16,996 nucleotides of DNA from Isohypsibius dastychi. Lineage: Eukaryota; Tardigrada; Eutardigrada; Parachela; Isohypsibiidae. Positions within the stretch are counted from its first letter, which is position 1, and each line of letters opens with the position of its first letter. The position numbers and the translations under genes are program-made. The notes below the pieces were generated by a model. It worked only from the letters and a program-made list of their open reading frames with translations, was not told where the DNA came from and made no database searches. The stretch covers positions 1 to 16,996 of the forward strand of contig JAQIWT010000630.1 of assembly GCA_034696485.1 (NCBI GenBank), read 5' to 3'. This document shows positions 8,901 through 16,921 of this stretch, in pieces.

Positions 8901-9993
8901 GTTAGCGGATTTTTCGATCATCAGCTGTTGTCAAGAAAACGACGAAATAAGAAAAATGTCAAAAAGACCAACATTTTTGATTGAATCTCAGATTTGCAGC
9001 TCTCCCTTGAAAACAATTTGCACCATATGAACAATTCACCCAGTGTCGAGTGGATAAATGAATGTTACAGCGACTGTACTAACAGTAGTTTTTGAGCAAG
9101 AAGGGCCGAGAAGCCTTACCCCAAAGTTTGTGGTCAAAAATAGTGGACAACTCGGTACCAGAGCACAGACGGCTTTGATTGATTGACTTTGAAACATGTG
9201 CGTTCGTACATATTGGGGAGCCGACAGACGGCATCCGGGTAATCAGCTATGGGTCATAAATAACGGTGGGCAATATTTCGATCTTGCTTCAGTCATTCCC
9301 AAAATTATGATAACGAGAGAGATACCGTGCATAAAGATCAAGTCGAAACGAATCATTTATTCATCATTTAATCAATTATTCAATTTGGTAGGGTGGTCGT
9401 CAAGATTCTTGCTGGCCGACCGAGATTCGCGCTTTTGGCCGCCTGGTGTCTCCACTCCAATTACAATGGCAGACAACATAGCATCAAGCAGCTTACTTGC
9501 TCCAACGGTGAACTCATGGTGAACTCCAACGGTGAACTCTTCGGAGGAACCGAGCATAAATTTATTTTATCGGGATGTTGACCAAACTTAGTCGCAGCAT
9601 CGTTATCTTGTAAAAAATGACCTGTGCATTCCCGCCTAGTAAATGGCCAAATAATTCATTTTTTGATGGGTCCGAAGAATATCCGCAGCTCCGATAGACA
9701 TACGTAGTTGCAGTACTGATGACAGCAGTGATTCTGATGTGCGGGATGTCTGCTCCCACTGGTCACAACACCATGCAGTGGATTGGAAATATGGCAGGGA
9801 TGAGAACGCAAACCGACACGTGCATAATTTCGTATACTCTTCATCGATATTTTCTCGCACACCGGATCAAAAATGGATGGGAGGTAAGGGGAGACTTGGG
9901 AATGAGCAAGAACACAAGACGGTGCAAGGAAGAATTACAGCCGCAAAAAAGAGAGCTTTTGCAAGTTGGATCACTCATCTGACGGGAGCTTTG
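8901..9993. other. Gene-poor interval with short repeats
   Basis: I find no recognisable gene here. A small inverted repeat (AAAAATGT...ACATTTTT) lies near 8954-8980. A duplicated CTCCAACGGTGAACTC occurs at about 9500-9540. A plus-strand reading from about 9739 stays open into the minisatellite at 9994, but has no family resemblance. Confidence 0.55.
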
Positions 9994-10119
9994 ATCTTGC
10001 CAAACGGCGCAACTATCTTGCCGACTAACGCAACTATCTTGCCGAACGGCGCAACTATCTTGCCAAACGGCGCAACTATCTTGCGGGAAAAAACAATTAT
10101 CTTGCCGAAAAACGAAACT
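9994..10119. repeat. 21-bp minisatellite, six units
   Basis: Units begin ATCTTGCC at 9994, 10015, 10036, 10057, 10078 and 10099, with the consensus core AAACGGCGCAACT. The first four are nearly identical and the last two diverged. Because 21 is a multiple of three, one plus-strand frame (open from about 9739 to 10194) reads ILPNGAT heptads and the opposite strand reads GKIVAPF heptads. Either could be chance. No upstream ATG with good context or known domain supports a protein. Confidence 0.9.
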
Positions 10120-10632
10120 GTTTTTGCAGGAGGAAGCAACAAATCTTTATTTTGCCCTGGACAACTTGCAATAATTTCAATAATCGAGAAATAAACAGCC
10201 AGATTAGGACCCGGAGCGAAAATACTACTGGCAGTGTAATATTGAATAAACTCTGCTGTTGATCGGCTTTGCTGCGCTAGCGATCGAATTGACATCGGAT
10301 AAATGAACAAGAATTCATAATTATACGAAAATTACGCAAATCTCTAGCATTGGTATCATCTCTCGCATTAGTAGTGTTTAACACTTCTTTTGATGTTAAA
10401 GGGGCCGAGTTTCGCATTAAGCCGCAATTGTGATTGGCTGGATGTGCCTCCCTCCCCCTAAATGGATCAATCACAAACTTTTTTCGAAATTTTCCAAAAC
10501 GCCACAAACCCTGGGCCTCGCATAGGTGCATTCTCCCTCCCCCCGCCAAGGGGGACAAAAAAGTGAAGAAAATGAGTCGGAACGTGCCTAATCACCAATA
10601 CATGTACGATGCGTATTGACTTGTATTTCATA
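10120..10632. other. Gene-poor interval
   Basis: I recognise no gene. There is a small dyad GTGTTTAACAC near 10374 and a C-rich stretch near 10440-10560. Neither has an assigned function. Confidence 0.5.
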
Positions 10633-10780
10633 CTCCGTTCTGCCAATAAAATGGACACTTTTTTCTCTGCCAATTGGTTCACCAAGTGCGCAGCGGAGGG
10701 TGCACCCGGTGCTTACGCATAGTGTGTGTGGTGAGCCGATCGAGACAACAAAAGAGTACCACTCAATCGGCAGAACGGAG
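10633..10780. mobile_element. 148-bp palindromic MITE with TA target duplication (Tc1/mariner-like)
   Basis: The ends CTCCGTTCTGCC (10633) and GGCAGAACGGAG (to 10780) are exact inverted repeats directly flanked by TA at 10631-10632 and 10781-10782. The similarity of the two halves continues inwards (TGGTTCACCA versus CGGCTCACCA after reverse complement) to a centre near GGGTGCACCC at about 10703. A fully palindromic body, 148-bp length and TA flanks fit a Tc1/mariner-derived MITE. It has no coding capacity. Confidence 0.85.
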
Positions 10781-10782
10781 TA

Positions 10783-11060
10783 ATGGAATCAACGGTTTCT
10801 TCACGAAGTTTAGCTCAATAATTTGCTTGTAATCCTTGTAGAGTTTTCTCAAAACACAGAGGGGCCGCTAAACCTATTTGTCGACCACACTTGTTGGAAA
10901 ATATTGATTATTTCATGTGAGCAAAATATCCCACATGCCACTGAGGGTTTTTAAGTCGTTTATATATGCCGGGCGTATCCGTAAGGTGGGATGGTTTGTA
11001 TGACATTGAGTACAGGAGTCCTGTCCTGTGCGTGACATCATGTCTGAAAACAGAAAAATT
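10783..11060. other. Interval without recognised features
   Basis: I see no gene or repeat I can support apart from a short CATGTG/CACATG dyad near 10914-10937. Confidence 0.5.
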
Positions 11061-11724
11061 TGCCAGAGCGGATTGCTAGCTGGGTCTAAGATCGTTAAGG
11101 CTTCTGCCGTTGGCAGCCCATTTTTTCAACCATTATGGGGCTGACATGCCTGAATATAATTTACATATTCCCAAAGAGTGTTTTTTTGCTCTTTTTTATG
11201 AGATATGAAATATCCAAATCAAGACGCTTGTTAGTGTCATATGCAACCGTTTTTGTAAACTCCTCGTTCTCTTGAACCCGAGGTTCACAAAAACGGGGTA
11301 TGTGAACCGTTCAAGGTTCACAAACCCCGTTTCTTGAACTTTCCATCGTTCACGGTTTTTTCACTTGAAAATGAGGGATAATAGCTCATCCTGTATCCGG
11401 TCCCTCGCCGAATTACGCGTTCCCAGTTGGATAAGTGAGTCCAGCCAAATTTCTTATATTGCGTTGATGTTGCCTTTCACTGTGCGAGTACCCAGAAGGT
11501 GTTTTTGAGCCACTTCGTCGATTTTAAAATCTTAGGGTTAATTTAAATAGCATGAGAAACTGACGAATGACTTGATTTGGATAGTTGTTTTTTCATAAAT
11601 AGAGCAAAAAATAACGTTTTCGAGTGAATCATAGTAAGGCATGTCAACCCCAAAATGGCGGAAAAATAGGGGTGCACCTTGAAAAGCTTTAACGTATCTC
11701 GCCAGCCCACGAAGTCTTCTGGTA
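11061..11724. mobile_element. Diverged inverted-repeat pair (about 180-bp arms), foldback-like
   Basis: The left arm (11061-11244) aligns to the reverse complement of the right arm (11550-11724). Matching landmarks in order are GCTGG, CGTTAA, CATT..GGGG, TGACATGCCT, TTTTTTGCTC, ATCCAAATCAAG and CATGC. In both arms the same direction encodes a related peptide (VKA...FF...DMP.Y...FC..YE...IQIK..VS..C). On the minus strand the right arm is open for 63 codons (11729-11538), while the left arm carries stops. This suggests two divergent copies of a coding fragment placed head-to-head, or the arms of an old foldback element. I do not recognise the peptide. Confidence 0.65.
11291..11332. repeat. Strong hairpin between the inverted arms
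   Basis: AAACGGGG (11291-11298) pairs with CCCCGTTT (11325-11332). Inside it TGTGAACC (11301-11308) pairs with GGTTCACA (11315-11322) around a 6-nt loop. The result is a 16-bp stem with one small internal bulge. It sits in the spacer of the inverted pair. Confidence 0.8.
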
Positions 11725-11910
11725 ATCATTGTAATGAAGGCCTTCTAACAAGGGAAAACATTTTTCGACGCCAAACGAGCGATCTTTTTTCGATTCTGTT
11801 CATGAGACATTGGTTTCGACCGATATACTGCGTGGCCTGTGCCTTGAACATAAGGCCGTACAAGCCAACGTGAAGGCAGTGCACACGCAGTTTCGCTATT
11901 GTGGATCTTT

Positions 11911-12061
11911 TACTTACCTGCCGAAAAAGAATTTGATATCAAGATCGATATTTTGGAAAACATTATTATTGTTTGGTTGCTATCATATTGAAAATTTCAA
12001 TATGATATAACCGAAATATTGTTATCCTATAAATATCATATGTGCCATATTGTACCAACAC
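11911..12061. mobile_element. Palindromic MITE, copy 1 (GTGTTGG ends, TA flank)
   Basis: The centre is an exact inverted repeat TATCATATTGAAA-A-TTTCAATATGATA (11981-12007). The right half continues to CCAACAC at 12061, followed by TA (12062-12063). The reverse complement of the window-end sequence (16996 back to 16922) matches this right half closely, including ATTGTTATC, ATATCATAT, CATATTG and CCAACAC. The repeat is therefore dispersed. The left half is more diverged and its outer boundary (about 11911) is uncertain. A TA flank and GTGTTGG end suggest a Tc1/mariner-related MITE. Confidence 0.75.
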
Positions 12062-12063
12062 TA

Positions 12064-12413
12064 ACAGCAAGGAACACAATATGTCGCACTGAGTCATTCA
12101 CTGCTGTGACTTTCTTTTGACACTTTCACATCTGGAACTACGGTATGTTGCAACATGGACTTGGTTTTCAAATGTGGGGGTTTGAGAACGATTCTGACAC
12201 CTGAACCTCGATTCAGGTGAAAAATCATCTTTCTCGTCGGATCACAGTTTTTGCTTGGAAGGAAACGTGATTTGTTGCATCATGAAATCATAGTTCTGGC
12301 CGACTACGGGCGGTTCAGTAGCCGTTGGTCCCACTAGTTCCACCCTTCACATCGTTCCTTGCTGTTTTTTGAAGCAACTCCATTAGAAGTCAGTTGAGCT
12401 CCTGCGGTCACAT
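12064..12413. other. Interval downstream of the dioxygenase pseudogene
   Basis: I see no separate gene. On the minus strand one frame shifted from the dioxygenase is open from about 12470 to a TAG at 12334-12336 and might be its displaced C-terminus. It shows no decisive motif. Confidence 0.4.
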
Positions 12414-13134
12414 TCACGATGTTCGTGTTATGGCTGAACACATCACTACATATGCGGCCTCGATAACAAACAATTCGATGAACGGTGACTTGCCTGGATC
12501 CAAGTAAAGTTGAGTGAAGAGTGGACGGCCAGTGACTTTGTTGCGCGAATCGAGAAGATTGATCAGGAAGTGGATATGCATCGGACGATATCTCTGGTCT
12601 GACTGGCGAAATACCCTACCTGGCAATAAGGTTGATATGGAATAAAATCCGTCTCGGTCTGTTTCGAGTTTTTCTCGGCAGAACTTAAAAAGATTCGAAT
12701 GATTATCATTGAGAGGGAATCAATGTTTTTCAATAACCGTATTTGTTGAGCCAATAGAGTCGTTGCTGTAAAACCCATCTTGGTTCGCCTGCCGAATGTC
12801 CATCTGAACCTTAACTGGTTCACCACATGGTTTCCTTTTAGTAACACGCCTAATTGTTCCGTTCACGAACAATCTGTTCTGTATTGGTGAGTTCTTGCAG
12901 ACAGGTACGGTACTTCGTTTGGAAGTCTTCATTACGGGCAAGGTAATCCGGTGACCTTCTCCCATTACATCCGGTACTGTTATTTGACACTTTGCAGCAC
13001 CGGCGGCATCTTAAAAACAACTGAATCAGTTCACCTTGAGACAGATGTCGGCGGTCCTCACTTGACAGACTGATCGAGAGCAGAAACAGGACTGCTGGTA
13101 ACATTGGGTTACCTAGTTTGTAATGAAGATCCAT
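12414..13134 (-). pseudogene. Secreted intradiol ring-cleavage dioxygenase-like gene, disrupted
   Basis: This resembles the non-haem Fe(III) dioxygenases that cleave catechol-type rings between the hydroxyls (catechol 1,2- / protocatechuate 3,4-dioxygenase fold). An N-terminal ORF (13134-12850) starts MDLHYKLGNPMLPAVLFLL, a likely signal peptide, followed by a Cys-rich segment. A second frame gives LFVNGTI, CGEPVKVQMDIRQANQDGFYSND, a TGA at 12720-12722, and, still in that frame, KLETDRDGFYSISTLLPGR, YRPMHIHFLI and GRPLFTQLYLDPG. RPxHIHF with both iron-binding His (codons 12570-12578) and TQLY are diagnostic. The expected metal-binding Tyr residues appear replaced (LF for LY; PGRVF for PGRY), and a stretch after VNGTI seems missing. 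Animal homologues are known from mites, acquired from fungi. Introns could explain some breaks, but the nonsense codon and lost Tyr favour a pseudogene. Confidence 0.72.
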
Positions 13135-14429
13135 AACGTGAAAAACTGATTAAAACGATTTTTCCGACTACGAAGCAAAAACAACAATGGATATTGAAAT
13201 GCTTGGCACAGTCACTAGAATTGAAACATAAGCAATTTACACAAGCCATGGATATCTCATTCGTGCGAGTATCTGCAACAAGCGCAGTATCTGCGAACAC
13301 CCTCAGGCAAGTTGAATTAATGATGGTTTTTGTGTTTTTCACTCTGAAACACATTCTTATGAAAATTTCCGATCAACGGAATGGCTATCATGATCATGAT
13401 GACTCTCATTTCTGAATCCACTCACTCCTATCAGTGTGAGTAGCGAATCATTGGGTGAAATGCAAAATCAGTATGATGGCCAAGACCCATCGGGTTTTAA
13501 GCCTGCGACATCGTCTTAAAATGTAAGATCAACGAAATAGGTCGCAAATAGTGTTATCCTAAACTGTGAAAACAATCTCAGCTAACAGAAACTGAAACAG
13601 AATTGCTTTCTAGTCGATTGAATCGTCAGCCAAAACGCTAACTGCATCCAGTCAAATTATCTTGTTTCGAAACTATGAAAACCTTCCAGAATCGTTCACG
13701 ATTATGTTTTGTCAAAGGCTATCGTTTGCAAATTTGAATTGTTTTTTCCAGTAATTGATCCTGTTATTTCGATTTGCAACTCGAAGCCACGGAAATTGGA
13801 GCAGGTTCACAAAACCTGAAAACCTAGATCACTGCAGCGTTTGCAGCGTTGCACAACATGAATACCAAAGCCAGTGAAGTAAGAAAGAGCACCGCTGCCG
13901 CTGTGTCGGGAAATGTAGGTAAAAGAGAGATGATCAGACCAAACAGAGACAAGGAAAGGAAGGATCTTGGCGAAAACGAAAGGATCGTGCCGAGGCAACG
14001 AAAGAATCAGGATAGAGGATTGACAGGATAGGACAAACTTGCCAATGTAAACAACACCGGTGTGTTTCGCGACAGAAACGAATTTCTCATACTGTTATCA
14101 GTGACTGGAACAGCAAAACCATTGGACCAGGCAAAACATCAGATCCTCTCCTCGTGTGATTGACTTTATTCATACTTCATTTTCACTCTTATCCCTGAAT
14201 GGATTAGGTTTTGAAGTATAGACAATAAAATCGTGCGATCAACCTTGAATCATAATTCGGTCTGAACGAACGCATTCATCAACCACTAGGTCGCAACTGA
14301 ACAAACGACGAACACCCTGCGGCCAGGTGATTTGCATTCGAGTGAAACACCGTTGTTGTTGTTGAATGTTGTCCCATCAGGAGGTTGCGAATGAAGGTTT
14401 TAAGTTGAAATGACAGAAGTCTCCGTCAA
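13135..14429. other. Gene-poor interval upstream of the dioxygenase
   Basis: I find no recognisable gene. It contains the 5' flank of the dioxygenase (no clear TATA box) and short open frames at 13194-13415 and 13849-14031 without family resemblance. An AATAAA at 14224-14229 lies downstream of no identified gene. Confidence 0.5.
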
Positions 14430-14487
14430 GGGTGTCCGGGTGTCCCGGTGTCAAAGGACAGTCTTGCAGGCCCGGTAGGACTGTCCT
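14430..14487. repeat. Short GGTGTCC repeats and 9-bp hairpin
   Basis: GGTGTCCGG-like units repeat about 2.5 times at 14431-14452. They are followed by AGGACAGTC (14455-14463) pairing exactly with GACTGTCCT (14479-14487) around a 15-nt loop. No function is assigned. Confidence 0.65.
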
Positions 14488-14526
14488 GTTTTTGGCATGA
14501 TTGTCTCGTTATTCGGACACAACGCA

Positions 14527-14595
14527 ATGTTGTGATCCAGAAAACATTCTTTTTGGGAATTCTACTCCCATGAAGAAAACACTTAACCACGGGCA
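14527..14595 (+). repeat. Diverged fragment related to the MITE at 5699-6177
   Basis: TTGTGATCCAGAAAACAT is shared exactly with about 5752-5769 in the MITE left arm. The following sequence (CTTTTTGG, then ACTTA and GGG at similar spacing) is loosely alignable. No second arm is evident here, so this may be a solo end or a truncated relative. Confidence 0.5.
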
Positions 14596-14783
14596 CAGCT
14601 CAGTGTGGCGTGGTAGTTAAATGAGCTGATTTCTACTGTCGCGCCACTGAGTGCATCTGGTGTGAATTTTGGTGGAAACTCTTTCTTCACGCCAATCAAG
14701 GGTAACTGCTTTGGAAACTATTTACAACAAGTGATACTGTCGAGGCAAGACTACTTCTGACTTTATTTCGTAGTTATTTTCTG

Positions 14784-14875
14784 TTAACAAACATGCTATC
14801 GTGAAAACCCAACGAGCGGGAACGAGTTGCCGAAAACTGAGAGTGCCTGCGGAAAGGCTTCCAGACAGACACCCT
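14784..14875 (-). repeat. Direct repeat, distal copy (putative B2)
   Basis: This block (forward strand: TTAACAAACATGCTATCGTG, then GAGCGGGAACGAGTTGCCGA, then GAGTGCCTGCGGAAAGGCTT) is nearly identical to 15089-15180, differing by one indel and a few substitutions. In the element's direction it is the outer 3' copy. The element's exact end is not defined. Confidence 0.8.
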
Positions 14876-15088
14876 CTTTATTCAAGTTCCTCATATCTCA
14901 TGATGGGCAGGGCGGGTGGGAGAAATTCTCCACGCACAAACGAAATAATGAGAATGAAAGCATCCACTTGCAAGCGGATGAAAGGAGAGATCGAGAAGAG
15001 AAAATGACTACACAGAGAGGGCGAGTCGGTCAAGTGAGATCATCACTGCCGCTTGCTTGTTGACTGCAATTAATATCATAATTTTCAT

Positions 15089-15180
15089 TTAACAAACATG
15101 CTATCGTGAAAACCAACGAGCGGGAACGAGTTGCCGAAAATTGAGAGTGCCTGCGGAAAGGCTTACAGACAGCCACCCCC
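15089..15180 (-). repeat. Direct repeat, proximal copy (putative B1)
   Basis: This is the second copy of the 92-bp repeat, about 30 bp beyond the recombinase stop codon in the element's direction. That position is where B1 lies in split-direct-repeat YR elements. The 15088-14876 interval between copies would then be A2, to be matched by an A1 outside the window. Confidence 0.8.
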
Positions 15181-15211
15181 AAACAAGAAACGCCCAAATA
15201 AACAGGGCTAT

Positions 15212-16130
15212 TTAGTAAAACTTGAGACATGCGCTTTTTTTATTACGGATATATCCAGTGTAGGCAGCGCTTTTCCACCTTCCGGCGTCCTTGATTTGTT
15301 GAGCCGAAATACCGCTAGTGAAGGCATGAGTTGCGGCACCAATTCGGGAGCTGTGGGTGTTATAGCGGTGGAGTTCTGGTGTACCGGCTAGGAAATGGCG
15401 CATCATGACGAGTAGCTTTCCCGGTGTCAGAAAATGGCCAGAAGCTAAGGTGTAGACTGGTTTTTGATAAAGCTCTGGATAATGGAAAAGGGAGCTGTTG
15501 ATGAATTTCCGGTACGCTTTAACTGGGAGAATGGACCGATGGGTGGCAGACAAGCTGATGGTGTGACCTTTGGCGAGTTGGTCGGTTTTAGACTGGCGAA
15601 TGGTGACTGATAGAGTGGACTTGTTGAGGACGAAATCGTAATATTTCAGACATCTCTCGCGATCGCATGTGGAACGCTTTGGGCTTGTAAATTCGCCGAC
15701 GCGGAGGAATCCGAAGAAGGCAAAAGTGAAGGCTGACCAATAAAGGCATTTCTCGTAATGTGCGAGATCTGAAGCAAAGATTCGAGTCTTAATAAGGCGC
15801 ATCAAATTGATTGTTACTGGCAGACGGGAATCTGGCTTTTTCGGATTGGGGTGCGTATAACCTTTCAACTTTTCAACGCGTTTTGGACAAGTTTGGAACT
15901 GAGGGCGATGGCTGGGAATTCTCGGAATGGAAATTTCTGATTGCTGCGATGTATACTTTAGCGGTTGAAGCGGTTAGCTTACGGTCGAACAGGGAGGCTA
16001 GGAAATTTGTGACGACTGCAGGTGAAGCAGGTAGAGGGGGAACACGGCTTGCAGTGCAGAATTCCAGGAATTGTTCTAGTCCGGCAGCGTAAGACCTCTG
16101 GCTTGACGCGGCGATGTGACTTGATACCAA
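15212..16130 (-). pseudogene. Tyrosine recombinase of the YR retrotransposon, one frameshift
   Basis: This enzyme would integrate the circular DNA copy of the element. The N-terminal SAM-like part (16130-15873) reads SQRSYAAGLEQFLEFCTASR...FLASLFDRKLTASTAKVYIAAIRNFH. It stops at TGA 15873-15875, but the next frame continues at once with KRVEKLKGYTHPNPKK, so a 1-nt insertion in the AAAA run near 15881 explains the break. The catalytic part is otherwise open for 218 codons. It keeps Arg56 (FGFLRVGEF), His172 and Arg175 (THSSR), Trp198 (GRW, in the second-His position) and Tyr206 (TGYIR), numbered from the Met at 15868. All core active-site residues are therefore present. It overlaps the RNase H reading by 55 bp in another frame, a common arrangement in this class. 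Confidence 0.88.
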
Positions 16131-16921
16131 TTTCCAGGCTGTCGCAGTCGGCTAGCTGATCTGATTGATAGGCAGTTGGTGACCAGACTGGTGATACTTT
16201 CGGGTATCGGATCCGGCGACGCGTTCGCATTTGTGGCTAATTCTCTGAATCTTCCCACCTGGAACCGGGAAAGTGAATAAGCGATATTATTCTCGAAGCC
16301 CTTTATATGAACGATGGACCAAGCAAAATTGTTCTCGGCGGCGATTTGAACAATCAATCGCATTAAGCGTAAGATACTACGGTTACTGGAACCGAGTTTT
16401 TTCCAAGCCTGCACAACGCCCAGATTGTCACAGTGGAATAGAATTTTTTTACAAGAGAATTTTTTCCACAAGTGACAAGAAACAAAAATTGGTACGATCT
16501 TAAGAAAATTAATGCAAGGGTTCACTTCAGCAAAGCTGGGTGGCCAATTATCTTGGAACCATTTTCCATACAAACCAGCGTAGCCGTAAGAAGCCGCGGT
16601 ATCTGTGAATAAATGTGTTATTTCAGGGCTCAGCCAGTTGACTGACAGGAATGGCGCAGAGCCGTTCCACTTGGGAGGGAATTCGTTCCGCTATTTGATA
16701 TCGAGGAAGAAATCCTCGTCAAGGGTAATAGAAGGCAGATTTTGAGACAACACTAGCAGATTTATGAGTCTGCGGGTGAAAAGGTGGCCAGCTGGCACGC
16801 ATTTGGCTGCGAACTGCAGAGAGCCGATCAGAGATTGCAGATCAGAGAGGGTATAAGATTTACGATCAGACCACTGGTCAAGCAGAGCACAGATTTCAGA
16901 GAGCTTGCCTGGCGGCAGGTA
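16076..16921 (-). pseudogene. RT C-terminal part and RNase H of the YR retrotransposon, disrupted
   Basis: From about 16921 the reading is YLPPGKLSEICALLDQW, then LQSLIGSLQFAAKCVPAGHLFTRRLINLL, the RT thumb/connection typical of DIRS-group elements. An in-frame TAG at 16691-16693 lies where the family usually has a Trp pair before NxFxPKWNG. The same frame continues with RNEFPPKWNGSAPFLSVNW, LFTDTAAS (first RNase H Asp), ILFHCDNLGVVQAWKK and VHIKGFENNIAYSLSRFQ, ending at 16076. The normal IADSLSR carries a catalytic Asp, which is Tyr here. The usual Glu of the FLEL-type motif reads Lys (NFLKIVPIF). RNase H is therefore likely dead. The RT palm lies beyond the MITE insertion at 16921. Confidence 0.82.

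Noticed and set aside
9994-10119. Possible CRISPR array
   Set aside because: The 21-bp units are contiguous with no spacers, so this is a minisatellite.
13849-14031. 60-codon charged open frame on the plus strand
   Set aside because: Short, no motif, no neighbouring exons or splice sites that would support it.
14784-15180. The 92-bp repeats as LTRs of an LTR retrotransposon
   Set aside because: They are only about 213 bp apart, lie on the same side of the genes, and the neighbouring enzyme is a tyrosine recombinase, so split direct repeats fit better.
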